Positions 17,756 to 27,564 of a DNA stretch of 50,367 nucleotides are shown here, one piece after another. Under the pieces are notes generated by a model that searched no databases, was not told the DNA's origin, and saw only the letters and a program-made list of their open reading frames with translations. Position 1 is the stretch's first letter. The number at the start of each line of letters is the position of its first letter. This DNA comes from an uncultured Clostridia bacterium (GTDB taxonomy: Bacteria; Bacillota; Clostridia; Oscillospirales; CAG-272): positions 1 through 50,367 of the forward strand of contig CAMEON010000010.1 in assembly GCA_945929845.1 (NCBI GenBank). The letters run 5' to 3'. The position numbers and the translations under genes are program-made.

Positions 17756-18634
17756 TCACACCTTCTCTCTTACGGTCTTGCCCAGCAGTCCGGAGGGCTT
17801 GACCACCAGCACCAGCACCAGCACACCGAACACGATGGCATCCGACCACAGGGTGGAAATGTAGGTCTTGGAGAGCTGTTCCAGAACGCCCAGCAGAATG
17901 CCGCCCAGCATGGCGCCAGGAACAGAGCCGATACCTCCGAACACAGCCGCCGTAAAGGCCTTGATGCCCGGCATGGAGCCGGTGGTCGGCTTGATATACA
18001 CATAGGTTGCCCCGAAGAAGATGCTGGCTACAGCGGCCAGGGCGGAACCGATGGCAAAGGTCACGGTAATGGTCTTGTTGACGCTGATGCCCATCAGCTC
18101 GGCGGCCTCCTTGTCCTCGGACACCGCCCGCATGGCTTTGCCCATCCGGGTCTTGTTGATGAACAGCGTCAGGGCGATCATGATGACAGCGGTCACGCCC
18201 AGCGTCAGCAGTGCCACGCCACTGATGGTCACAGCCCCCAGCTTCAGGTCAGGGATCTGGAACATGCGGGGGGTGGACTTCTGCTCCGAACCGAAGATCA
18301 GAAGAGCCACATTCTGGAGCAGGTAGCTGACGCCGATGGCGGTGATGAGCACAGTCAGCGGGGGGGACTGGCGCAGGGGGCGGTAGGCCAGAAATTCAAT
18401 GGTCACGCCCAGCAGAGTGCAGACCGCCACGCTGATGAGGATGGCCACCACGGCAGGCAACCGCAGGGTAGCCACAGACACGATCACAGCGTAGGCCCCG
18501 ATCATGATAATGTCCCCGTGGGCGAAGTTCAACATCTTAGCAATGCCGTATACCATGGTATAGCCCAGTGCGATCAGCGCATAGATACTGCCCAGTGTCA
18601 GTCCGCTGATCAGGGTCTCGACAAGTTGGATCAT
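17756..18634 (-). CDS. livH: Branched-chain amino acid ABC transporter permease
   Basis: MIQLVETLISGLTLGSIYALIALGYTMVYGIAKMLNFAHGDIIMIGAY; start at 18634 rather than the longer ORF start. Confidence 0.93.
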   Translation of the reverse strand: MIQLVETLISGLTLGSIYALIALGYTMVYGIAKMLNFAHGDIIMIGAYAVIVSVATLRLPAVVAILISVAVCTLLGVTIEFLAYRPLRQSPPLTVLITAIGVSYLLQNVALLIFGSEQKSTPRMFQIPDLKLGAVTISGVALLTLGVTAVIMIALTLFINKTRMGKAMRAVSEDKEAAELMGISVNKTITVTFAIGSALAAVASIFFGATYVYIKPTTGSMPGIKAFTAAVFGGIGSVPGAMLGGILLGVLEQLSKTYISTLWSDAIVFGVLVLVLVVKPSGLLGKTVREKV

Positions 18635-18720
18635 GTCCCATCGCTCCTTAAAATCTAAATTTCTCCATGAGCCATCGCCGGAAGACCGACAGGGGCCCAT
18701 GGAGAGTGCTTGGGTGACAG

Positions 18721-18750
18721 TTTGGTTTCGTTTGGTTTCGTTTGGTTTGT
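18721..18750. repeat. Short tandem repeat (TTTGGTTTCG)x3 in livJ-livH intergenic region
   Basis: tttggtttcg tttggtttcg tttggtttgt read directly. Confidence 0.9.
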
Positions 18751-18815
18751 TTCCGTTCAGATTGCGGTCTCCGTATGACGCATACAGACTACCAGCCCGT
18801 GGAGCTACAATGCTC

Positions 18816-20009
18816 TCACTTGGTCGGGTCGAACAGCACGGCCTTGCCGCCCTGATACTCCATAGCCATAGCGTTCTTGGTAGGCTCGCCATCGGCGGTC
18901 CAGGTCATGGTTCCGGTCAGGCCTTCCACCGTGATCTCGGTCATGGCGGCTACCAGTCTCTTGTTGAAATCATCCTTGTTGTCTGCGGTGATGCCGGCCT
19001 TCTTCATGGCGGCTACGATGGTGTACACAGCATCGTAGGCATCAGCGGCGAACTGGTCGGGGGTGGTGCCGTACTTTTCCTGATACTTGGCCACGAAGCT
19101 CTGCACATTGGCCTTGGTGCTGTCGGCAGCGAAGGGAGTCAGCATCAGCAGGCCGTCCACACGGGAGGTGTCGTCGATCTTGGTCAGGATACCGTCCAAA
19201 CCATCACAGCCGAACAGCTTCATGCCGTCCAGCTTGTCACCGGCCTGGGTCAGGAAGGTAGCGGCCTCGGCGGCGTAGATGGGCAGGAAGACCAGGTCAG
19301 CACCGGAAGCGGCGATCTTGTTGATCTGAGCGGAGAAATCCGTGCTGGTGGAGGAAGTAAAGGTCTGAACCTCCACGATCTCAATGCCCTTCACCTGGCA
19401 CTCAGCGGCAAAGGTCTCGTACAGACCCACGCAGTAGTTGTTATCGCTTCCGTAGAACACGGCCACCTTGGTAGCCAGGCCATACTGAGCGATGTAGTCA
19501 GCGGAAGCCTTACCCTGGGCAGGGTCGGAGAAGCAGACACGGAAGGCCTGCTTGCTACCGGAAATAGCGGACACAGCAGAGCCGGAGGGCGTCAGCATCA
19601 GGATGCCGTCGCTGTCGCCGGCGGCCACCACAGCCTCGGTCTCGCCGGAAAGGGTGGCACCGAGAGACACCTTCATGCCGTCATCCATCAGCTTACCGAA
19701 AGCGGAGGTAGCGGCATCGCTCTTGCCCTGGGAATCCTGGAAATCCAGCACCAGCTTGAAGCCGTCCACACCGGAGGGGTTAGCGGCGTTGATCTCATCC
19801 ACGGCGATCTGGGCACCGTTACGGACGGAAAGGCCGTAGTTGGCATAGTCACCGGTCAGGGGGCCGATACCGCCGATCATCAACTCAGTCAGGCCGTTCT
19901 CATCCACGACCCACTCTTCCTTCTTGCCGCACCCGGACAGGATGGAGAGGCATCCCAACATCATCACAAGGGCCAGCGCACACGATAGAAACTTTTTCAC
20001 AGAAATCAT
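18816..20009 (-). CDS. livJ: Branched-chain amino acid ABC transporter substrate-binding lipoprotein
   Basis: MISVKKFLSCALALVMMLGCLSILSGCGKKEE lipobox; IGGIGPLTGDYANYGLSVRNGAQIAVDEINAAN. Confidence 0.92.
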   Translation of the reverse strand: MISVKKFLSCALALVMMLGCLSILSGCGKKEEWVVDENGLTELMIGGIGPLTGDYANYGLSVRNGAQIAVDEINAANPSGVDGFKLVLDFQDSQGKSDAATSAFGKLMDDGMKVSLGATLSGETEAVVAAGDSDGILMLTPSGSAVSAISGSKQAFRVCFSDPAQGKASADYIAQYGLATKVAVFYGSDNNYCVGLYETFAAECQVKGIEIVEVQTFTSSTSTDFSAQINKIAASGADLVFLPIYAAEAATFLTQAGDKLDGMKLFGCDGLDGILTKIDDTSRVDGLLMLTPFAADSTKANVQSFVAKYQEKYGTTPDQFAADAYDAVYTIVAAMKKAGITADNKDDFNKRLVAAMTEITVEGLTGTMTWTADGEPTKNAMAMEYQGGKAVLFDPTK

Positions 20010-20050
20010 CTCCTTCGGATGTAATTCATACAGGTCTCTGTATTTGCATT

Positions 20051-20079
20051 ATTATAATACACAATCCTGCATTTATCAA
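20051..20079 (-). promoter_or_regulatory. Sigma-A-like promoter for livJ operon
   Basis: On minus strand TTGATA-17 nt-TATAAT. Confidence 0.75.
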
Positions 20080-20192
20080 TAGGCGTGTTCAACAAAATTC
20101 GAGTTGGATTTTCCCTTCTTTTATGAACAGATTGTTTAATTTTTTCGAATGAAAGCCGGTTTAGATCCGACCATTCCGAAATTTTTTCTGAA

Positions 20193-21305
20193 TTATCCGG
20201 ATTTTCCGTCATTTCTTTTCTTACGGGCGGCATTGGGAAAAAGGACGGAGCGGTAGGCGGAAAATGCAGACGGAATTGCATAATCCGTCCGGATCTCCCC
20301 GCATCGCACAGCCAGCCATCCCTCCGGCAGGGTGCTGTCCGGAGGAAGTTGTACCGCATACCCCTCCATCTGCCACTCCACATGGGTGAAAAGGTGCCGG
20401 GCCGGGCCAAGGGGCGTTACCTCGCCCGGAGAAAGGCCCAGGGAGCCCAGGTGAACCGCCACGCCGTCCCCGCCCGGATGGCCGGGGATATGGGGGAACT
20501 CATACAGCCCGCCAAGAAGCCCCCCGTCCGGGCGGCGGCGGATGACCACCCGCTCCTCCCCGTCCCCGTCCGGGGGAAGCAGGAGCACCAGCACGGTCAT
20601 CTGCTCCAGTCGGCGGGCGGTGCGGGCTCCCCGAACCGGCAGTTCCTTCTCCCGCCCCTCCCGGTGTGCCCGGCAGAGCAGGCGCACCGGGCAGTCAGCG
20701 CACGCCGGCTCCCCCGGGAGGCAGACCAGCGCCCCCAGCTCAATGAGACTCTGGGTAAAGTCCCCCGCCCCCGGCGTGGGCACCGCCGGAGCCAGAGCCG
20801 CCTCCACCGCCGACTTGGTAGAGGCCAGCATGACATCGCTGCTGTCCCCGGTCAGCCGGGCTACCACCCGCAGTACATTGCCATCCACGGCTGGCACCGG
20901 CATATCGTAGGCGATGGAGGCCACCGCCCCGGCGGTGTACCGTCCCACACCGGGCAGCGTCAAAAGGGCATCAAAATCTGCGGGAATGACCCCACCGTAC
21001 CGCTCCATGACAGCCCTGGCCGCCTTTTGCAGGTTGCGCACCCGGCTGTAATACCCCAGCCCCTCCCACAGCTTCAGGAGGACATCCTCCGGGCACCCGG
21101 CCAGGTCGGCCAGCGTGGGCAGGCGGTCAAGGAAGCGGGCAAAGTAGGGCTTGACCGTCTCGGCCCGGGTCTGCTGGAGCATGATCTCCGAGACAAGCAC
21201 CCGGTAGGGATCCTTGTTTTCCCGCCAGGGCAGCGGGCGGGCGTGGTATCTGTACCAGTCGAGCAGAAGCCCGACCGCTTCAGTGGGAAAGGGTTCCATA
21301 CACAT
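20193..21305 (-). CDS. mutY: A/G-specific adenine glycosylase
   Basis: MCMEPFPTEAVGLLLDWYRYHARPLPWRENKDPYRVLVSEIMLQQTRAETVKPYF...LPGVGRYTAGAVASIAY...CPGEPACADCPVRLLC Fe-S cluster cysteines. Confidence 0.95.
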   Translation of the reverse strand: MCMEPFPTEAVGLLLDWYRYHARPLPWRENKDPYRVLVSEIMLQQTRAETVKPYFARFLDRLPTLADLAGCPEDVLLKLWEGLGYYSRVRNLQKAARAVMERYGGVIPADFDALLTLPGVGRYTAGAVASIAYDMPVPAVDGNVLRVVARLTGDSSDVMLASTKSAVEAALAPAVPTPGAGDFTQSLIELGALVCLPGEPACADCPVRLLCRAHREGREKELPVRGARTARRLEQMTVLVLLLPPDGDGEERVVIRRRPDGGLLGGLYEFPHIPGHPGGDGVAVHLGSLGLSPGEVTPLGPARHLFTHVEWQMEGYAVQLPPDSTLPEGWLAVRCGEIRTDYAIPSAFSAYRSVLFPNAARKKRNDGKSG

Positions 21306-21585
21306 TCCTCCTGCGCCCTGTCTGTCGGCAGACAGGGTGCTCTTGCCCCCTACTATACCACGAAACCGCCCCTTTGTCAAGGAGCGGTCGCCATTTTATA
21401 AGTCAGGGGAACGCCGGCACCGTTACAGTTCACCTGCCCCCCGCAGTACGCTCCCTTTTCCGCTGTAGAGCGGGGAAAGGGGCCCCGCGAAGGCGTTTGT
21501 GCTATTTCGGGTAGCAGTAGCGCTGGATCCCCGGAAAAGCGATAACAAAAATATGACAGAATAATGCTCCGAACAGTACACAATA

Positions 21586-21690
21586 CATGTTTTGAAAGTT
21601 CTTGAAGGGTGTGGGAAACTTCTTTCAAGAAGTTTCCCACCGTATCCCCATCCCCCACCTGAACTGTAACCCGGTGCCCTCAAAGACATT
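21586..21690 (+). repeat. Hairpin repeat family 2, copy 4
   Basis: ATGTTTTGAAAGTTCTTGAAGG then GTGTGGGAAACTTCTTtcAAGAAGTTTCCCACC. Confidence 0.75.
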
Positions 21691-21714
21691 CAAACAATGG
21701 TACAGTCCGGCATC

Positions 21715-22587
21715 TTATCCCTCCAGCTGTGCCCGCATGAAGGCCATGATCTTCTTTTCCTCCCGGGAGACCTTGACCTGGGACAAGCCCAGAAGGTCAG
21801 CCACCTGCTGTTGGGTCATGTCCCGGTAGTACCGGAGCACCACGATCTGCCGCCACAGCGGAGGCAGAGAGGCAATGACCTGCCCCAGGGCGATCCTGTC
21901 CATCTGGCGGGCCATGTCGTCCGCCTCGGACTGATCCGGCAGGACGGCTCCCAGCTCCGGGGAGTCCTCCCCATAGGCCGCATCCGACAGGGAGGCGACC
22001 GGGGCCAGGGAATCCAACGCCACGGCGGCCTCCTCCGCCGATACGCCGCAGGCGGCGGCCAGCTCGGCCACCCCCGCCTCCCGGCCTTCCTCGGTCAGGA
22101 TGCGGCTCCGCTCCCGCATGAGCAACACCCCCAGGTGGCGGCAGCCCCGGCTCACCCGTATGAGGCCGTCGTCCCGCAGGTGACGGCGGATCTCCCCCAC
22201 GATCAGGGGCACCGCATAGGTGGAGAAGGCGGTGCCCCGGGACATATCAAAGGAGCGGATGGCCTTGATCATGCCGATGGTGCCGATCTGCATCAGGTCT
22301 TCAAACTCGGTGCCCCGATCCCGGAAGCGCACCGCCACGCTCCGCACCAGTCCCGTATTGTCAATGACCAGCCGCTCCAGGGCCTTCTCGTCCCCGGCCT
22401 GCGCCAGCCGCACCAGCTCCAGGTTTCCGGCGAACCTGTCTGCACTGCCGGGGGACGGTCTTCTCTCCCCGGCATCCCCTGCGCCGACGGGGGCCGTCCG
22501 CTCCGTCCCAGCTGTCCTGCCGGTGTCCTTGCACTCCGTAGCTGTGTCCATAGCCGTATTCGTATTTGCTGTATGAAATGTCATCAT
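21715..22587 (-). CDS. sigF: Sporulation sigma factor sigma-F
   Basis: ELVRLAQAGDEKALERLVIDNTGLVRSVAVRF...FEDLMQIGTIGMIKAIRSFDMSRGTAFSTYAVPLIVGEIRRHLRDDGLIRVSR; downstream of spoIIAA-spoIIAB. Confidence 0.9.
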   Translation of the reverse strand: MMTFHTANTNTAMDTATECKDTGRTAGTERTAPVGAGDAGERRPSPGSADRFAGNLELVRLAQAGDEKALERLVIDNTGLVRSVAVRFRDRGTEFEDLMQIGTIGMIKAIRSFDMSRGTAFSTYAVPLIVGEIRRHLRDDGLIRVSRGCRHLGVLLMRERSRILTEEGREAGVAELAAACGVSAEEAAVALDSLAPVASLSDAAYGEDSPELGAVLPDQSEADDMARQMDRIALGQVIASLPPLWRQIVVLRYYRDMTQQQVADLLGLSQVKVSREEKKIMAFMRAQLEG

Positions 22588-22658
22588 GCTCCGCCCCCTT
22601 GCCGCCGGGTGGCTGTCCAGCCTTGGATGTGCACAGACGGCCTGCCCGGCTATATGTA

Positions 22659-23132
22659 TCAGAAGCGTCCCCGATCGGACAGGCGGCGGTACATGGTCAC
22701 AGTGGTTCCCTTCCCTACCTTGGAGGTCACACGCAGGCGGTCGGTGAAGCTCTCCATCACGGTAAAGCCCATACCGCTCCGCTCCCCGGCCGCATCGGTG
22801 GTGAACAGGGGCTGGCGGGCCTGCTTCACATCCGGGATGCCGCACCCCTTGTCCTTCACCTCGATCTTAATGACCCGCCCTGACAGAATGCTGACCGTCA
22901 GGATGATGTAACCGGTACTGTCCCGGTACCCGTGAACGATGCAGTTGGTCACGGCCTCGGACACGGCGCACTTGATGTCCGCCAGCTCGGTGACATTGGG
23001 ATCCGCCTGGGAGACGAAGGCCGCCACCATGGCCCGCGCCATCCCCTCATTGACAGACAGGGCCGGTAGCTTCACCTGCATCCGGTTGACCACCTCGCCC
23101 CCTGTCTCTGCTTTCTGTTTCATACTCTCCAT
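22659..23132 (-). CDS. spoIIAB: Anti-sigma F factor / serine kinase
   Basis: HATPase: ADIKCAVSEAVTNCIVHGYRDSTG...VKDKGCGIPDVKQARQPLFTTDAAGERSGMGFTVMESFTD. Confidence 0.92.
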   Translation of the reverse strand: MESMKQKAETGGEVVNRMQVKLPALSVNEGMARAMVAAFVSQADPNVTELADIKCAVSEAVTNCIVHGYRDSTGYIILTVSILSGRVIKIEVKDKGCGIPDVKQARQPLFTTDAAGERSGMGFTVMESFTDRLRVTSKVGKGTTVTMYRRLSDRGRF

Positions 23133-23198
23133 TCCTTTCTGTCTTTTTCTGTTTCATTCCGTATTCTGCCGCCGGCACAGGACGGCGGCGCACCCGGC

Positions 23199-23735
23199 TT
23201 ATGCCGGCGGTTCTGTCTTTTTCAGGGGGCGTATGGTCGGCTTGCGCCCGGAACCGACCCGCCCCGGCTTGCGAACGCCCGGGGCAGGATTGCCCGTGGC
23301 AGGATTGCCCGGGGCAGGATTGCCCGGGGCACCATTGTATGGAGCACGGGGAGCCTGTCCCCCGCTCCGGCCTTTTTGCGTGACCGGCGGCTGGGGTGGA
23401 ATGTGGCCGTCGGAGTATTCCACCCGTACCAGCCGCTCCATCCCCGCCAGGGTGAGGATGCTCCGTGTCTCCGGGCTGGGGTCGCAGACTGCCATCTCCC
23501 CGCCCAGCTCCTTCATCACCGAGAATCGCCCCATGATCAGCCCCAGCCCGGAGCTGTCCATGAAGGTGACGGAGGATAAATTCAACACCAGCCGCCTGGG
23601 CCGCCGCTGGAACAGCATATCGTCTATCCTTCCCCGGATGTCTGCCGCCGTATGGTGGTCGATCTCCCCCCGTATGTGTACCGTCAGCGTGCTGCCCACG
23701 CTGTCGCAGACAATATCCGCCTTCTGCTTCATCAT
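23199..23735 (-). CDS. spoIIAA: Anti-sigma F factor antagonist with Pro-rich C-terminal extension
   Basis: STAS domain with LNLSSVTFMDSSGLGLIMGRF phospho-Ser site; C-terminal tail of ~65 aa with APGNPAPGNPATGNPAPG. Confidence 0.88.
   Translation of the reverse strand: MMKQKADIVCDSVGSTLTVHIRGEIDHHTAADIRGRIDDMLFQRRPRRLVLNLSSVTFMDSSGLGLIMGRFSVMKELGGEMAVCDPSPETRSILTLAGMERLVRVEYSDGHIPPQPPVTQKGRSGGQAPRAPYNGAPGNPAPGNPATGNPAPGVRKPGRVGSGRKPTIRPLKKTEPPA
23281..23330. repeat. ~15-bp tandem repeat coding GNPA(P/T)
   Basis: ggggcaggattgcccgtggcaggattgcccggggcaggattgcccggggca. Confidence 0.85.
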
Positions 23736-23944
23736 ACCGTTGCTTCCTTTCCTCTTGTTTTCCTTTTCTCTGTTCTGTTCTCTGCTCTGTTCTGTTCTGT
23801 CCCCTGTTTTTCCGGGTGGTTTCCGCTTTCTGACAACAGTATAACACACCCCCTGCGCAAAGTTTGTCACTTTATGCAGGGGGCGTATATTTTTCTGTTT
23901 TTTATTTGTAGCTGACCGCCCGGTAGGCCGGCAGTCCGTGGGTG

Positions 23945-26900
23945 CTACTCACCGTAAACCATGACCTCGTAAATGCTGAACCAGTTCTCGCCCTCACGCC
24001 ACATACGGATGAAGCGGGCATCGATGTCAAGGTCGGTCAGAAGCACGATCAGCTCTTGCGTGTCACAGGAGCGGAGGGTCTTATAAGTCTCGCCGTCCAC
24101 GGAATACTCAATGCGCCACGGCACCCAGGCGGACTCCAGGTAAAGCTGGATACTGTCCACATGGCACACCCGGCCGAGATCGACCTGCAACCACGCCTCG
24201 CCCGAGGGGAGGGAGCCCCAGCGGGTGGTGAGGTCTCCGTCCACGGCTTTTTCCTTCATGTAGGCCGCTTCCTGGGTGGTGGCGGTGACGGTCTTGCCAA
24301 GGGCAAGATTCTCCCGCTTGGCCGCTTCCCCGCCCTGTGCGATGTCCTCATCCGTGGCTTCATAGACTTCAAACTCGTAGATGGACACGGCGTTTCCGCG
24401 GGTGACATCCACACGGATGTACCGTGCCTCTGTCCCGTACAGATTGATAGAGGTCACACCGGAGCCGTTGTCCATGAACATACTGTAGGCGGTAAAGGTC
24501 TTGCCGTCCTGGGAGAGCAGGATGACGAAGGGCACATGGATGGACTCCCAGCTGATGCGGATCTCGCCGATGGCGTAGGTCTGACCCAGATCCACCTGCC
24601 AGAGGTGGTTGCCGGAGGACAAGCCAAGCCCGCTCCAGCGGGAGATGTAGTCCCCGTCTACGGCTTTGTCCGGCTGAAAAGACTCATTCTCGCTGTAGTT
24701 TGTCCAGGTCGCCTTGTTCAGTGCCAGATTCACCCGGGTACCGGAATCGTCGGGTACCTGGTAGTCCTCCTTGCGGATGTAGTCAAAGGCCGTGTCCGGC
24801 TCACAGCGGTTCTCCACATCCTGCACCACGGTCAGTGCGTCAAGTGTCACGGTCTGTGCAAAGCGCAGATCGGCGGAGGAAGCCCCCACGGAGTAGGTGT
24901 AGTCCCCCTGATCCAATATCCAACGGCTCCCCGCCGTGTCATAGGTCTTGATGGCATCCGCGGAGACCCGGATGCACACCCGCTCGGAGGCACCCGGCTC
25001 TAGGAGAGCGGTCTTGGCAAAGCCGCAAAGCTCCAGCTTGGCCTGCTCAAAGCTGGTCTCCGGCTTGGAAACATAGAGCTGGACGATCTCCCGACCCGCC
25101 ACACGGCCCGTGTTGGTGACAGTCACCCAGGCGGTCACGGTGCCGTCGGCGTTCTGCCGGAGGTTGTAGTCGCTGTATGCAAAGGTGGTGTAGGACAGGC
25201 CGTAGCCGAAGGGGTAGGCCACCTCCACGCCGAAGGTCTCGTAGTACCGGTAGCCCACATAGATGTCCTCGTAGTAGGTCACATCTATACCACTGCCGGG
25301 GAAATACCGATTGGCCGGGGTGGAGCTGTAATCCACAGGCCAGGTGATGGTGGTCTTGGCGGAGGGATTCACCTTCCCCTTCAGGACGGAAGCCACAGCG
25401 GTACCGGTTCCCTGCCCGGCATAGCCGCACCAAAGGATGGCGTCCACCTGGTCACGCCAGGAGACCACCTCGATGGGCGAACCGGTGTTCAGCACCACCA
25501 CCACCTGCTTCCCCTTGGCATGGAAGGCGGCGGAGACACGGTTTATCATATCCCGCTCGGTATCGTTCAGCAGGAAATCCCCCTTGAAGGTATAGCGATC
25601 CGTTCCTTCAGCGGAGCCACGGGAAATGACGATCACCGCCACATCGGCACCCTCGGCCATCTTTTGCGCATACGCCTCCGTGACCACGATATCCAGGGAG
25701 GGGTCTTCGGCGGAGTGGTAGTCGCAATCCTGGAATATGTTGTTCTTGGCATCATATACCGACAGCCCGCTGGCACGGATGATCCCGCTGTAAATGCTCA
25801 CGGTGATGTTGGCATTGACACTGCCGGAGCCGGCACCGCCGTACACAGTCTTGTAGGCTCCGTTTCCGAACAGGGCGACAGAGGTACCGTCAGACAGGGG
25901 CAGGGCGGCGTTCTCATTTTGCAGGAGCACCATGGTGTGGGCGGCCTCCTCGGTGGCCACCGTGTGGTGTTCCTTCAGGCTCACATTGGTGTTCATCTCC
26001 AGCCCCAGGTAGGTGGGGGACTTGACCACGACGGTCAGAATGTTGTAACAGCAGGCATCCAGTGCCGTATCGCTGATCAGCCCTGCCTCATAGGCGGCCA
26101 GCACATCGGCGGGATCGGTGGCATTGCCGGGCATATTGATGTCGTTCATGGCGTTGACCTTGTCGGCCATGGAGCCGGCGGCTCCCCAGTCGGACATGAC
26201 GAAGCCCTCAAAGCCGAACTCCCCCCGGAGGATCCCAGTCAGCAGGTCAGCATTGACCGAGGTGTGCGTGCCGTTGAGGCAGTTGTAGGAGGACATGACC
26301 GTCCACGGGTCGGCATCCGCCACCACCATACCGAAGGCCTTGAGGTAAATCTCCCGCAGGGCACGCTCGGTGACATTGGCACTGACGGAACCCCGGGCGG
26401 ATTCCTGGTTATTGACGGCAAAGTGCTTGATACATGCCCCTGCGCCTGTGGACTGCATGCCCTTCACATAGGGGGACACCATCAGGGCGGTGAGGATGGG
26501 ATCCTCGGAGCTGTACTCAAAGTTCCGCCCGCCCAGCACATTCTTCTGGATGTTCATGCCGGGGGCAAGGACAATGTCAATGCCCAGGGCCAGGGCATCC
26601 CCGCCGATGGACTGGCCGATCCGCTCCGCCAGGGCGGTGTCCCAGGACGAGGACACATTGATGATGGAGGGATACCACACGGAGGTACCGTAACGCACGC
26701 CGGCCGGGCCGTCGTTGACGGTGATGGAGGGCACGCCCAGCCGGTCAATGGGGTAGGTGCCGCCCGACGCATCCGGCTGGACGGTATACTGCACGCCGGT
26801 CACCATATGCGCCTTCTCCTCGGCGGTCATGGCGGCCACCACACAGCGCACGCCGTCCGGGGTGAGCTGGGGCAGTCCGTCCTTCATTTTCAGGGTCATT

Positions 26901-27436
26901 TCGTCCAGTATCTCCCCGTCGGAGGCAGTGACAGTGCCGCTCACCGTCAGCGCACCATAAATCCTGTCCTCGGGGCAGTCAAAGGTGACTGTGGCCTCCC
27001 CGGCGGCCTCAAAGCTCTGCCGGGCGATGACGCCGTCCCCGTCTGCCAGTGTCAGACTGACCGTGCCCGCAAGCCCTGCCTCCTGGACCTGGGCGGTCAG
27101 CTTCAGCGTCACCTTGCCGTCTGTAGCGGTGAGGGTGTGAGCCACCAGGTCGATGCGCTCACCCAGAACCGGGACAGGCGCCTCCGTCTCCGGTTCGGTG
27201 TCCCCAGGCGTGGCAGGTGCCTCGGATTCGGTCTCGGTGGGTGTCCCGGGGTCGGCAGGATCCGTCTCGGCGGGTGTATCGTAGCCATTTTCCGGTTCTG
27301 TTCCTGTCTCTGTCCCCGTTCCTGCCTCTGTTTCTGCGACGGATGCCAAAGGGTCATTCCCCCGTGTGCCGGTGCAGCTTGCCGCAAGCAGCAAAAGCAG
27401 GAGCAGTGCCGCCGCAAGAATCAGTCTGTTTTTCAT
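23945..27436 (-). CDS. Glycoside hydrolase family 3 lipoprotein with two C-terminal F5/8-type C (CBM32-like) domains
   Basis: Lipobox LLLLLAASCTG; GH3 nucleophile region GFEGFVMSDWGAA; KHFAVNNQE; fibronectin-III-like region; two discoidin-like repeats NLALNKATWTNY... and NLALGKTVTATT.... Confidence 0.92.
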   Translation of the reverse strand: MKNRLILAAALLLLLLLAASCTGTRGNDPLASVAETEAGTGTETGTEPENGYDTPAETDPADPGTPTETESEAPATPGDTEPETEAPVPVLGERIDLVAHTLTATDGKVTLKLTAQVQEAGLAGTVSLTLADGDGVIARQSFEAAGEATVTFDCPEDRIYGALTVSGTVTASDGEILDEMTLKMKDGLPQLTPDGVRCVVAAMTAEEKAHMVTGVQYTVQPDASGGTYPIDRLGVPSITVNDGPAGVRYGTSVWYPSIINVSSSWDTALAERIGQSIGGDALALGIDIVLAPGMNIQKNVLGGRNFEYSSEDPILTALMVSPYVKGMQSTGAGACIKHFAVNNQESARGSVSANVTERALREIYLKAFGMVVADADPWTVMSSYNCLNGTHTSVNADLLTGILRGEFGFEGFVMSDWGAAGSMADKVNAMNDINMPGNATDPADVLAAYEAGLISDTALDACCYNILTVVVKSPTYLGLEMNTNVSLKEHHTVATEEAAHTMVLLQNENAALPLSDGTSVALFGNGAYKTVYGGAGSGSVNANITVSIYSGIIRASGLSVYDAKNNIFQDCDYHSAEDPSLDIVVTEAYAQKMAEGADVAVIVISRGSAEGTDRYTFKGDFLLNDTERDMINRVSAAFHAKGKQVVVVLNTGSPIEVVSWRDQVDAILWCGYAGQGTGTAVASVLKGKVNPSAKTTITWPVDYSSTPANRYFPGSGIDVTYYEDIYVGYRYYETFGVEVAYPFGYGLSYTTFAYSDYNLRQNADGTVTAWVTVTNTGRVAGREIVQLYVSKPETSFEQAKLELCGFAKTALLEPGASERVCIRVSADAIKTYDTAGSRWILDQGDYTYSVGASSADLRFAQTVTLDALTVVQDVENRCEPDTAFDYIRKEDYQVPDDSGTRVNLALNKATWTNYSENESFQPDKAVDGDYISRWSGLGLSSGNHLWQVDLGQTYAIGEIRISWESIHVPFVILLSQDGKTFTAYSMFMDNGSGVTSINLYGTEARYIRVDVTRGNAVSIYEFEVYEATDEDIAQGGEAAKRENLALGKTVTATTQEAAYMKEKAVDGDLTTRWGSLPSGEAWLQVDLGRVCHVDSIQLYLESAWVPWRIEYSVDGETYKTLRSCDTQELIVLLTDLDIDARFIRMWREGENWFSIYEVMVYGE

Positions 27437-27564
27437 GTGAATCCTCCTGATGTACCTGTTTTATCTCTTTGTTTCTCTGTTATCGGTCAAAAGAGCGGGC
27501 ACCATCAAGGCACCCGCCCATCCGTATTCCGGGGATGTGTTCCTACATATCCCCCGCCTTACTT

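Noticed and set aside
17501-19988. Two large + ORFs (385 aa and 451 aa)
   Set aside because: Antisense to livM/livH/livJ; Gln/His/Gly-rich shadow translations.
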